Positions 31,503-40,422 of a stretch of DNA of 64,000 bases are shown in pieces. The DNA is from Seohaeicola zhoushanensis. GTDB taxonomy: Bacteria > Pseudomonadota > Alphaproteobacteria > Rhodobacterales > Rhodobacteraceae. How positions within the stretch are numbered: the first letter of the stretch is position 1; the number at the start of each line of letters is the position of its first letter. The translations under genes were made by a program, and so were the position numbers. The stretch spans positions 110,341 to 174,340 of the forward strand of contig NZ_BNCJ01000010.1 of the NCBI RefSeq assembly GCF_014656415.1, read 5' to 3'. Under the pieces are notes generated by a model. It ran no database searches and had not been told where the DNA came from. It saw nothing but the letters and a program-made list of their open reading frames with translations.

Positions 31503-33857
31503 TCACACCCCGATCAGATCCGGCACGATGGTCACGATCCCCGGGAACAGCCACAGGATCGCAAGCCCCACCACCTGAATCAACACGAAGGGCACGATCC
31601 CGCGGTAGATATGCCCGGTCGTCACCTCCGGCGGCGCCACGCCGCGCAAGTAGAACAGGGCAAACCCGAAGGGCGGCGTCAGGAACGAGGTCTGCAGGTT
31701 GACCGCGATCATGATCGTCACCCACTTGGGATCGAACGAACCGCCGTAGATCACCGGGCCGACAATCGGGATCACGATGTAGATGATCTCGAGGAAATCA
31801 AGCACGAAGCCCAGCAGGAAGAGCACCATCATCACGATCAGGAAGACAGTGAACTCGTTGTCATAGCTTTTCAGGAAGTCCTGGATGTAATGCTCGCCGC
31901 CGAAGGAGATCACCACCAGGTTCAGGATCTGCGACCCGATCAGGATCGAGAAGACCATCGAGGTCACCTTCGCTGTCTCGCGCACCACCGGCGTCAGCAC
32001 CCGGCTGCGGTAGAGCACCCAGCAGGCATAACCGAGACCGAACATCGCGTAGAGATAGGTCAGGTAGGCGATCAGGAAGGCCAGGCCGTTCTCGAAGGTC
32101 ACCAATTCCTGGTTCACTCGCAGGTCGAAGTTCACCCCGATCAACAGGCAGATCACGATGGCGAAGGTCGACATCAGGATGACCCGGCCCGACCGCTGCT
32201 CGTCATGCAGCTTTCGGAAGGCCGCGAGCATGATCGCCCCACCGGCCCCGAGCGCCGCCGCCGGCGTCGGGTTGGTGATCCCGCCCAGGATCGACCCCAG
32301 TACAGCCACAATCAGAACCAGCGGCGGGAAAACCACCTTGACCAGGTCATTCTGCGCCATCGCGATGGCAGCGGCCCGGCAGCCAAAAAGAACCATGACC
32401 GTCGGAATCGCAATCAGCAGCACCGTCACGCCAGGCGTCGTCACCGGGCTGACCAGCAATGCGTCAATCAGCAGGATCAGTACCAGCCCTAGCGCGCCGA
32501 TGATCATCGGCCGCGGGCTCGACGAGGGCGAGATGCCCCGGCTGAAGGCCAAGACAATCGCCATCAGCGTGACGAAGAACCCGATGCCGGTGCCGATGGG
32601 CGCCGCCGCCGCGATCTTGGCCTCATGGGCAGCCGCGCGTTCCTCGTCGGTCAGCTTCTCGCTCTGGTGTTGTCCACCTGCCGCGTCAATGTCGGCCTGC
32701 TGCTTGACTGCAAGATCCCACTTCGACTGGCCGTGCAACTCGATCATCGAGGCCTTGCACTCGTCCGAGACATTGGTCCGCAGGATCGCGCCCTTGGTGA
32801 TGTCCGAATAGGACGAAACCGTCACATCCTGCGATCCGATGACGCGCGCGGCGTCCAGTCCGACAAAGGCGATGATGATCGCCAGCGGCACCGCCAGCAA
32901 CCAGGTCAGCCGCTCCGAACGGGTCACTGGCTCGCCGATGCTGCCCTCCAGATCCACCGCCGGCGCCTTCTCCGGGTTCAGCAGCGCATAGCCGAAGGAA
33001 TAGACCGCGTAGAGCAGCGCCAGCAGGATCCCCGGCAGCAGCGCCGCCTGGAACAGCGTGCCGACCGAAACCACCGCCGGTGTGCCGAGATAGGTCAGCG
33101 CATCGGTGCAGCCGGCCAGGTTCGCCCGTTCCTCCTGCGCGGCGGCATAGAGGTCGCCCGCCAGCGTGCCAAGCAGAACGATCACGATCGAGGGCGGGAT
33201 GATCTGCCCCAGCGTGCCCGAGGCCGCGATGACCCCCGTCGCCAGTTCGGGCGAGTAGTTGTTGCGCAGCATCGTCGGCAACGCGAGCAGGCCCATCGTC
33301 ACCACGGTGGCGCCGACGATCCCGGTCGAGGCAGCGAGGAAGGCGCCCACCACCACGATCGAAACGGCCAGACCGCCCGGCAGCGGGCCGAAGACCCGTG
33401 CCATGGTCGTCAGCAGGTCGTTGGCGATCTTGGACCGCTCCAGCGTGATGCCCATGAGCACGAACATCAGCACCGCCAGCAGTGTTTCGATGGACTGGCC
33501 CGCCAGCACGCGTTCGTTCATCCGGTTCACGATGAACGAGATGTTGCGATCCATCGCCTGGACCCAGCCGCCTTCGAACACGTGCTGCGCGACCCGCGGC
33601 AGCTCGGGATATCTGAAGATCGAGATGGCGTCGGCCTTGACGCCCTGGCCTATCAGGTCCGCGTAGGCCTGTGTCGATGTGTCGATTGCCTGGTGGATCA
33701 ACAATCCCGCGCTGTCCAGCGCGGCGATGATGCCAAAGGCGATGAGACCTGCCCCACCCAGCGCGAATGCCACCGGGAAACCCGAGAGGATGCCGCCGAA
33801 CAGGCACAGGAGCAGGATGATCAGGCCGATTTCGATGCCGTCGAGACCGAGAAACAT
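31503..33857 (-). CDS. takM: TRAP transporter large membrane subunit, oversized (DctM/TakM type)
   Basis: The ion-coupled transport channel of the TRAP system. It is 784 residues, against about 430 for ordinary DctM. The N-terminal half has normal DctM features (GGILSGFPVAFALGGAG, VLMFVLMGITLERS, AASTGIVGATVVTMG, ASGTLGQIIPPSI). The C-terminal part resumes with SMVFSILIGSQILN, FLLGFVLDFLEIIYIVIPI and LQTSFLTPPFGFALFYLRG. Between them lie extra membrane helices and a soluble segment with Cys/Lys-rich text (about residues 300-430). Such long forms accompany TakP-type binding proteins. It starts 18 nt after the small-subunit gene. Confidence 0.9.
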   Translation of the reverse strand: MFLGLDGIEIGLIILLLCLFGGILSGFPVAFALGGAGLIAFGIIAALDSAGLLIHQAIDTSTQAYADLIGQGVKADAISIFRYPELPRVAQHVFEGGWVQAMDRNISFIVNRMNERVLAGQSIETLLAVLMFVLMGITLERSKIANDLLTTMARVFGPLPGGLAVSIVVVGAFLAASTGIVGATVVTMGLLALPTMLRNNYSPELATGVIAASGTLGQIIPPSIVIVLLGTLAGDLYAAAQEERANLAGCTDALTYLGTPAVVSVGTLFQAALLPGILLALLYAVYSFGYALLNPEKAPAVDLEGSIGEPVTRSERLTWLLAVPLAIIIAFVGLDAARVIGSQDVTVSSYSDITKGAILRTNVSDECKASMIELHGQSKWDLAVKQQADIDAAGGQHQSEKLTDEERAAAHEAKIAAAAPIGTGIGFFVTLMAIVLAFSRGISPSSSPRPMIIGALGLVLILLIDALLVSPVTTPGVTVLLIAIPTVMVLFGCRAAAIAMAQNDLVKVVFPPLVLIVAVLGSILGGITNPTPAAALGAGGAIMLAAFRKLHDEQRSGRVILMSTFAIVICLLIGVNFDLRVNQELVTFENGLAFLIAYLTYLYAMFGLGYACWVLYRSRVLTPVVRETAKVTSMVFSILIGSQILNLVVISFGGEHYIQDFLKSYDNEFTVFLIVMMVLFLLGFVLDFLEIIYIVIPIVGPVIYGGSFDPKWVTIMIAVNLQTSFLTPPFGFALFYLRGVAPPEVTTGHIYRGIVPFVLIQVVGLAILWLFPGIVTIVPDLIGV

Positions 33858-33875
33858 GTCAGCTGTTCCTAAATT

Positions 33876-34766
33876 CTAGTGGGTGCCTTCGTAGGCTTCT
33901 TCACCTTCGCCGAGCGTGTCTCGGTCCAAGTATTTGCCCGCGCTCGCCTCGCCTTCCACGAACTCGAGCCACGAGCGGTAGAGGAAGGTGAAGGAATGGA
34001 TGAAGATCATGGCCGCGAAGAGGCAAAGCAGGACCTTGAACATGTAGTAATGGTCAAAGCCGTTGGGGCTGAAGCCGATCCGTTCGACGTTCCAGCGCAG
34101 CGCCTTCGCCTTCATCACCAGCCGCTCCAGCGTGTCGCTGGCCGAGGGCTTGGGCACGATCAGGTGCCGCCACATGAAGTACCAGCCGTACATCCAGATA
34201 ACGACGGACATCGGCAGCATGAAGATCATCGAACCGACCATGTCGATGACCTTCTTGGCGCGGAAGCTCACTGCTGAATAGACGAGGTCAACCCGCACGT
34301 GCCCGCCCTGCACGAAGGTGTAGGAGACGCAGAGCGCGATGATGATGGCGTTGTAGAGCTTCAGCTCCTCGCCCCACCAGCTGATGTCATATTGCAGCGG
34401 AATGCCGAAGCCGAAGACCATGTCTGCCCGGGCAAACACGCGCTGGATGAAGACGACCACGATCTGCTGCAGCACCATGATCAGGCCGGCCCATGCAAAG
34501 ACCCGTCCGAAGAGGTTGCCGAAGCCCTCCATGAAGCGCACCGTCGCCCAGCCGAACCGCCGGTTGGCCATGACCGCGATGGTCAAGAGCAGGAACAGGT
34601 CGAACATCACGAAAAAGAACTCGACCGAGCCGCCATAGTAGACGACCCGCATGATCGCCTCCTTGTTGGACCAGTCGAGCCATAGCGATGGATGCGTGAG
34701 TGCATAGGCGAGATTGTAGAATCCGCCGAATATCTGGCTGAACAACCAGATGATCGCGTCAATCAT
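33876..34766 (-). CDS. takQ: TRAP transporter small membrane subunit (DctQ/TakQ type)
   Basis: The accessory membrane subunit, 296 residues, also longer than the usual 160-200. Hydrophobic segments include FFFVMFDLFLLLTIAVMA, LIMVLQQIVVVFIQRV, LYNAIIIALCVSYTFVQGGHVRVDL (the conserved GGHVRVD of DctQ) and MLPMSVVIWMYGWYFMW. The acidic C terminus (YLDRDTLGEGEEAYEG) is cytoplasmic. SD GGGAGG about 10 nt before ATG 34766. It sits between the binding-protein and large-subunit genes. Confidence 0.9.
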   Translation of the reverse strand: MIDAIIWLFSQIFGGFYNLAYALTHPSLWLDWSNKEAIMRVVYYGGSVEFFFVMFDLFLLLTIAVMANRRFGWATVRFMEGFGNLFGRVFAWAGLIMVLQQIVVVFIQRVFARADMVFGFGIPLQYDISWWGEELKLYNAIIIALCVSYTFVQGGHVRVDLVYSAVSFRAKKVIDMVGSMIFMLPMSVVIWMYGWYFMWRHLIVPKPSASDTLERLVMKAKALRWNVERIGFSPNGFDHYYMFKVLLCLFAAMIFIHSFTFLYRSWLEFVEGEASAGKYLDRDTLGEGEEAYEGTH

Positions 34767-34845
34767 GACGTCTTTATCCTCCCTGGCCCTGTTTTTGGGG
34801 TCCGGTTCTTATTTTTGGTTCTTATGCCGGTATTCCGGTCATGTC

Positions 34846-34868
34846 GGGCCCGCGCATGGCGCGGACCC
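34846..34868 (-). other. Stem-loop after the TRAP binding-protein gene
   Basis: Positions 34846-34855 pair with 34859-34868 over 10 bp (one G-U) around a 3-nt loop, 23 nt after the takP stop. There is no U-tract, so it is more likely an mRNA stabiliser or partial attenuator that raises binding-protein yield over the membrane subunits. The design matches the structure after the sugar-binding-protein gene at 6655-6677. Confidence 0.5.
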
Positions 34869-34891
34869 GCTTTGCTGCACTTATGTGCCGA

Positions 34892-35974
<1,083 letters not shown>

Positions 35975-36003
35975 GTAGTTCTCCTCCCGTTTTTTATGCT
36001 CTT

Positions 36004-36022
36004 GGGGACCGGTTGTGTCCCC
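36004..36022. promoter_or_regulatory. Inverted repeat in the takP leader
   Basis: GGGGAC (36004-36009) and GTCCCC (36017-36022) are inverted with a 7-nt spacer, 30 nt upstream of the takP start. It may be an RNA hairpin or an operator. The gap 35975-36416 otherwise shows AT-rich, promoter-like sequence for both directions (36301-36410) but no gene I can support. Confidence 0.35.
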
Positions 36023-36416
36023 GGCTTTCTCAAAAGTGTTGCTACCCTAGCCATTTGTCTCTCGTTGTGAATAGCAAATCATGGATGTGATTGCGTAGCG
36101 TCCGGGGCTCTGCGCTGCCCGCATCGGCCCTGGCCCGCCCATTCAAGGGCTGTACCCGCCCCTCGCCTTGCCCCCGCGAACGGCCGCCAGACCGTCTGAA
36201 ATCAAGCCAAAACGCGATGATTCGCACATTCGATCAATACCTTCCGGACCCCGTCCCGTCGCCCGCCCGTCTCGGCGCGGAGCCCGCGGCTACGGTTTCC
36301 AAGTACGTACTCTTACTTACATCGGCGCTTTTCGATAAAGTCGTCAGAAATGGCGCGCGCGCAACATAATTACCTAAAATCCACCCACACGATCATCTTT
36401 TTCGCCGCTTTGAAGG

Positions 36417-36443
36417 TTGACGCCTCTGCCCGACCTCCATAAG
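36417..36443 (+). promoter_or_regulatory. Candidate promoter of the ilv leader transcript
   Basis: TTGACG at 36417-36422 is a good -35 element; CATAAG at 36438-36443 is a moderate -10 with a short 15-nt spacer. Transcription would start near 36450, about 25 nt before the leader-peptide ATG, as expected for an attenuated operon. Confidence 0.4.
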
Positions 36444-36474
36444 GTCCGCGCACACGAAACTGGAGTCCCGGGGC

Positions 36475-36522
36475 ATGATCACCCTAGTCGTAATCGTAGG
36501 AACGAATCGCATGGGCCGGTGA
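36475..36522 (+). CDS. ilvL: ilv attenuator leader peptide
   Basis: A 15-codon open frame encoding MITLVVIVGTNRMGR, with GGAG 9 nt upstream. Codons 4 to 8 are Leu-Val-Val-Ile-Val and codon 2 is Ile; CTA and GTA, rare in this GC-rich genome, are used for control. This is the signature of translation-coupled attenuation by charged branched-chain tRNAs. A stalled ribosome at the control codons would mask 36508-36515, freeing 36524-36530 to pair with 36554-36560 and block the terminator at 36548-36574. Too short for automated gene calling. Confidence 0.85.
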   Translation: MITLVVIVGTNRMGR

Positions 36523-36547
36523 CGGATATCCAGATCCCTACCCATGC

Positions 36548-36574
36548 GCCTCCGATATCCTCGGGGGCTTTTTT
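36548..36574 (+). terminator. ilvB attenuator (intrinsic terminator in the leader)
   Basis: GCCTCCGA (36548-36555) and TCGGGGGC (36561-36568) form an 8-bp stem with a 5-nt loop, directly followed by six T. It lies 25 nt after the leader-peptide stop and 41 nt before the ilvB ATG. Alternative pairings 36508-36515 with 36541-36548, and 36524-36530 with 36554-36560, provide the protector and antiterminator helices. Confidence 0.85.
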
Positions 36575-36615
36575 ATGTTCGGCGGCAGGATGACCCGCAA
36601 GATGGAGCAAGACAG

Positions 36616-38370
36616 ATGACACGGGAAATGACGGGCGCGAAGATCGTCGTAAAGGCGCTGAAGGACCAGGGCGTCGACACGATTTTCGGCTATCCCGGCG
36701 GTGCGGCGCTGCCGATCTATGACGAGATCTTCCAGCAGAACGACATCCGTCACATCCTGGTGCGGCACGAACAGGGCGCGGTGCACGCCGCCGAAGGCTA
36801 TGCCCGATCAACCGGCAAGGTCGGCGTCTGCCTCGTCACCTCGGGCCCCGGCGCGACCAACACCGTCACCGGCCTGACCGACGCGCTGCTCGACTCCATC
36901 CCGATCCTGGTCATCTCCGCCCAGGTGCCGACCTTCCTGATCGGCTCGGACGCCTTCCAGGAGGCCGATACCGTCGGCATCACCCGCCCCTGCACCAAAC
37001 ACAACTGGCTGGTGAAGGACACCGAGCGCCTGGCCGGAACCATCCATGAAGCCTTCCACGTCGCCCGTTCCGGCCGTCCCGGCCCCGTGCTGATCGACAT
37101 CCCTAAGGACGTGCAGTTCGCAACCGGCACCTATGCGCCGCCGAAACCCTCGACCTCGCACTACCAGCCCAAGCTCAAAGGCGACATGGATGCGATCACC
37201 GAGTTGGTCGCCGCGATGGAAAAGGCCAAGCGTCCGGTCTTCTACACTGGCGGCGGCGTCGTGAATTCCGGCCCGGCCGCCAGCATCCTGCTGCGCGAAC
37301 TGGTCGACGCCACCGGCTTCCCCGTCACCTCGACCCTGATGGGTCTCGGCAGCTATCCGGCCAGCGGCAAGAACTGGCTCGGGATGCTGGGTATGCACGG
37401 CCTCTACGAGGCCAACCTGGCGATGCACGGCTGCGACTTGATGATCAACATCGGCGCCCGCTTCGATGACCGTATCACCGGCCGCATTGACGCTTTCAGC
37501 CCGAAGTCGAAGAAGGCGCATATCGACATCGATCCCTCCTCGATCAACAAGGTGATCAAGGCCGACATCCCGATCGTCGGTGACGTCGCCCATGTCCTCG
37601 AGGACATCCTCAAGGTCTGGAAGGCACGCGGCCGCAAGACCGAGGCCGAGTCAGTGGCCAAATGGCACAGCCAGATCGAGGAGTGGCGCAAGGTCCGCTG
37701 CCTCGACTACACACCGTCGACCACTTCGATCAAACCGCAATACGCGCTGGAACGGCTCGAGGCGCTGACCAAGCACCGAAAAGACCGCTTCATCACCACC
37801 GAAGTCGGCCAACACCAGATGTGGGCGGCGCAATTCCTGCATTTCGAGGACCCCAACCACTGGATGACCTCCGGTGGTCTCGGCACCATGGGCTATGGCT
37901 TCCCCGCCTCGATCGGCGTGCAGATGGCGCACCCCGAGGCGCTGGTCATCAACGTCGCGGGCGAGGCCTCCTGGCTCATGAACATGCAGGAAATGGGCAC
38001 TGCAGTGCAGTTCCGCCTGCCGGTAAAGCAGTTCATCCTGAACAACGAACGCCTCGGCATGGTGCGCCAGTGGCAGGACCTGCTGCACGGCGGCCGCTTC
38101 TCGCATTCCTGGTCCGAGGCGCTGCCCGATTTCGTCAAGTTGGCCGAGGCCTTTGGCGCCAAGGGGATCCTCTGCAAGGATCCCGCCGATCTGGATGATG
38201 CGATCATGGAGATGCTGAACCACGACGGGCCCGTGATCTTCGACTGCCTGGTCGAGAAGCACGAGAACTGCTTCCCGATGATCCCTTCGGGCAAGGCGCA
38301 CAACGAGATGCTGCTCGGCAATGCCGAGACGAAGGGCGTGATCGACACCAAGGGGTCGGTGCTGGTCTGA
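36616..38370 (+). CDS. ilvB: Acetolactate synthase large (catalytic) subunit
   Basis: A ThDP-dependent enzyme condensing pyruvate to acetolactate, or with 2-oxobutyrate, at the start of valine, leucine and isoleucine synthesis. 584 residues. Catalytic Glu52 lies in RHEQGAVHAAEG; FAD/ThDP blocks include SGPGATN, QVPTFLIGSDAFQEAD and LGTMGYGFPASIG. The ThDP-magnesium motif reads GEASWLMNMQE, with Glu in place of the usual Asp of GDGS, which I recall as normal in this clade. ATG 36616 has GGAG at 8 nt. Expression is under the leader attenuator. Confidence 0.96.
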   Translation: MTREMTGAKIVVKALKDQGVDTIFGYPGGAALPIYDEIFQQNDIRHILVRHEQGAVHAAEGYARSTGKVGVCLVTSGPGATNTVTGLTDALLDSIPILVISAQVPTFLIGSDAFQEADTVGITRPCTKHNWLVKDTERLAGTIHEAFHVARSGRPGPVLIDIPKDVQFATGTYAPPKPSTSHYQPKLKGDMDAITELVAAMEKAKRPVFYTGGGVVNSGPAASILLRELVDATGFPVTSTLMGLGSYPASGKNWLGMLGMHGLYEANLAMHGCDLMINIGARFDDRITGRIDAFSPKSKKAHIDIDPSSINKVIKADIPIVGDVAHVLEDILKVWKARGRKTEAESVAKWHSQIEEWRKVRCLDYTPSTTSIKPQYALERLEALTKHRKDRFITTEVGQHQMWAAQFLHFEDPNHWMTSGGLGTMGYGFPASIGVQMAHPEALVINVAGEASWLMNMQEMGTAVQFRLPVKQFILNNERLGMVRQWQDLLHGGRFSHSWSEALPDFVKLAEAFGAKGILCKDPADLDDAIMEMLNHDGPVIFDCLVEKHENCFPMIPSGKAHNEMLLGNAETKGVIDTKGSVLV

Positions 38371-38418
38371 GACCAGGCGCCACCCCAGTTCATTTGCATT
38401 CAGAGGAACGAGAAGATC

Positions 38419-38979
38419 ATGTCCCCCCTGCACATCACCAAAGGCGCAACCAGCCACTCCGCCTACAACCTGCGCCCCAGCTTCTCCGAGATCGAGGAAC
38501 GCCACACGCTCGCCGTTCTGGTCGAGAACGAACCCGGCGTCCTGGCCCGTGTCATCGGCCTATTCTCGGGTCGCGGCTACAACATCGAAAGCCTGACCGT
38601 GGCCGAGGTCGACCATACCGGCCACCTCAGCCGCATCACCATCGTCACCACCGGCACGCCGCAGGTGATCGAGCAGATCAAGGCCCAGCTCGGCCGCATC
38701 GTGGTGGTGCACGAGGTGCATGACCTCACCGTCGAAGGCCCCAGCGTCGAACGGGAACTGGCCATGCTCAAGGTCGTCGGCACCAGCGAGAAGCGGGTCG
38801 AGGCGCTGCGCCTCGCCGACATCTTCCGCGCCAGCGTGGTGGATTCGACGCTCAACAGCTTCGTTTTCGAGATCACCGGCGCGCCGGACAAGATCGAAGC
38901 CTTTGCCGAGCTGATGCGCCCGCTCGGCCTGACCGAGATCGCGCGCACCGGAGTAGCGGCGCTGCTGCGCGGCGCCTAA
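38419..38979 (+). CDS. ilvN: Acetolactate synthase small (regulatory) subunit
   Basis: A 186-residue regulatory subunit giving valine feedback control. The N-terminal ACT domain is clear: HTLAVLVENEPGVLARVIGLFSGRGYNIESLTVAE in blocks, with the Gly/Asn residues that line the valine site. The C-terminal ALS_ss domain follows (RELAMLKVV, DIFRASVVD, FELTG-like FVFEITGAPDKIEAF). 48 nt after ilvB; the pair forms one operon. Confidence 0.95.
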   Translation: MSPLHITKGATSHSAYNLRPSFSEIEERHTLAVLVENEPGVLARVIGLFSGRGYNIESLTVAEVDHTGHLSRITIVTTGTPQVIEQIKAQLGRIVVVHEVHDLTVEGPSVERELAMLKVVGTSEKRVEALRLADIFRASVVDSTLNSFVFEITGAPDKIEAFAELMRPLGLTEIARTGVAALLRGA

Positions 38980-38985
38980 GGGGGC

Positions 38986-39345
38986 TCAGACCGGCTCCAG
39001 AGAACTGTCCCTGCGCCGTCTCCAGGCGCCGGGATCATTGGCAGCCGGGCGCCGAAGTGGAATGACCTCGGCCCCGCGGTGCGAAACGGCGCCTGCCGCC
39101 TTCGATGCCACTGCGCTCAACCGGTCGGCCAATCCGCAGAACAACCCCTCGGCAACCAGTCTGGGATTGCTGGCCACTCTCTGATGCCGAACCGTGGCAA
39201 GGTCGAACTGGATCCAGTCACCCGCGTCCAGATTTACGCCGATCTGCTGATCGTCCTGCAGACAGAAAGCCAGTTCCCCGTGATCTTCGCACCAGATCAC
39301 GGCATGTCGCTCGCGTTTGTCGCTCCATAGCACTACGCCGAACAT
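38986..39345 (-). CDS. Conserved hypothetical small protein
   Basis: A 119-residue protein, converging on ilvN with 6 nt between the stops. The N-terminal 60 residues look well ordered: FGVVLWSDKRERHAVIWCEDHGELAFC, then DAGDWIQFDL, suggesting a small beta-rich domain. The C terminus is Arg/Pro-rich and probably disordered. I recall similar unnamed proteins in Rhodobacterales but no function. ATG 39345 is chosen because the conserved part begins there; an upstream TTG frame is unlikely. Confidence 0.6.
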   Translation of the reverse strand: MFGVVLWSDKRERHAVIWCEDHGELAFCLQDDQQIGVNLDAGDWIQFDLATVRHQRVASNPRLVAEGLFCGLADRLSAVASKAAGAVSHRGAEVIPLRRPAANDPGAWRRRRDSSLEPV

Positions 39346-39512
39346 TTCATGACTCACATCCGCCAATGCTCCGACTTTGCGGCAAAATGCATTGCACAAA
39401 CATGGCCTATTCAGTGTCTCTGTCTTGCAATTTGTGTCGGAGCGGATACGCTTCTGGCGTTAATTGGCACCAGCCATGACGCCAATCAGCGTCAGGTCGC
39501 AAAGCCCAGGAT

Positions 39513-39541
39513 TTGTTAATCTTTATTGCAGGTAGTAAATT
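39513..39541 (+). promoter_or_regulatory. Predicted sigma-70 promoter of the XRE regulator
   Basis: TTGTTA (39513-39518) and TAAATT (39536-39541) are 17 nt apart in an AT-rich patch, about 40 nt upstream of ATG 39581. An inverted TTATTG/CAATAA pair (39523-39528, 39546-39551) overlaps it and may be an autoregulatory site. Confidence 0.5.
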
Positions 39542-39580
39542 GCCACAATAATACAATCACAGGGAGAACAAGGGACCACG

Positions 39581-40378
39581 ATGGCACGACAGACACGATC
39601 TCCGGCGGACCTGCGCAACATGTTCGGCAGCAACCTCAGGCGCCTGTCGACGCAATACCCGTCGATTTCGGAACTGTCGCGACAACTCGGGATCAATCGG
39701 ACCCAGTTCAATCGCTATCTCTCGGGCGAAAGTTTCCCGCGCCCGGACGTTCTTGACCGCATCTGCGAATTCTTCGGGGTCGATGCGCGAATACTGCTCG
39801 AACCGGTTGAAACGCTTATCGGCCCCAAGCAAGCGACCAGCCACCCCTTTCTGGCCGATTTCCTCGCAAAGGGCGTAAAGGACATACCCGACGACTACTT
39901 TCCCTCGGGATTCTATCGTTTCACCCGGCGCAGTTTTTCGAACGAAGGGCAATATGTCGTCGGCCTCGTCTACATCTTCCGCGATGGCGACATGACTTTC
40001 CTGCGCGGCTTTGAAGCCCGCGAGGCAATGCAAGCCCAAGGTCTGCCGCAAGATGCCCGCTCGCGCGAGTTCCGGGGCTATGTCTCCCAGCAAGAAGAAG
40101 GCGTGGCCATGGTCGTCTCGCGCCGTAACGCGCTGACCAGTTCATTCAACTTCCTGAGCAGGATCAACTCCTTCGAGAACAACTTCTGGGTCGGTTACGT
40201 GGCACGTCCGATGCGCGAAACTGCTCACGGCAGCCGCGTCGCCCGCATGGTTTACGAATACCTAGGCCCTACCGCTCGCAAAGCATTCCCCGCAGCGCGC
40301 AAAACCGGGTTCTACAAGGAAGAAGATCTTTTGCCCTTCCACGTGCGGCTTCTGCAGGTGAAAGAGCCCTTCCGCTAG
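39581..40378 (+). CDS. XRE-family transcriptional regulator
   Basis: A 265-residue protein with an N-terminal Cro/CI-type HTH at about 18-70 (NLRRLSTQYPSISELSRQLGINRTQFNRYLSGESFP in blocks). The remaining 190 residues form an unfamiliar domain: GFYRFTRRSFSNEGQYVVGLVYIF, FRGYVSQQEEGVAMVVS, FWVGYVARPM, which looks like a beta-rich sensory region. Such long XRE proteins are common in Rhodobacterales and uncharacterised. It has its own promoter and terminator and no obvious partner, so its target is unknown. Confidence 0.83.
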   Translation: MARQTRSPADLRNMFGSNLRRLSTQYPSISELSRQLGINRTQFNRYLSGESFPRPDVLDRICEFFGVDARILLEPVETLIGPKQATSHPFLADFLAKGVKDIPDDYFPSGFYRFTRRSFSNEGQYVVGLVYIFRDGDMTFLRGFEAREAMQAQGLPQDARSREFRGYVSQQEEGVAMVVSRRNALTSSFNFLSRINSFENNFWVGYVARPMRETAHGSRVARMVYEYLGPTARKAFPAARKTGFYKEEDLLPFHVRLLQVKEPFR

Positions 40379-40397
40379 GCCGGCCGGGGAGCTGCCA

Positions 40398-40422
40398 GCC
40401 GTCTTCCGACGGCCTCTGTTTT
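40398..40422 (+). terminator. Rho-independent terminator of the XRE gene
   Basis: GCCGTC (40398-40403) and GACGGC (40408-40413) enclose loop TTCC and are followed by CTCTGTTTTA. It starts 20 nt after the XRE stop and ends at the stop of the convergent response-regulator gene. Confidence 0.7.

Noticed and set aside
36030..36060. Possible sigma-54 promoter upstream of takP (TGGCTAGGGTAGCA)
   Set aside because: The GG-to-GC distance is 8 nt rather than 10, so it does not fit a -24/-12 promoter.
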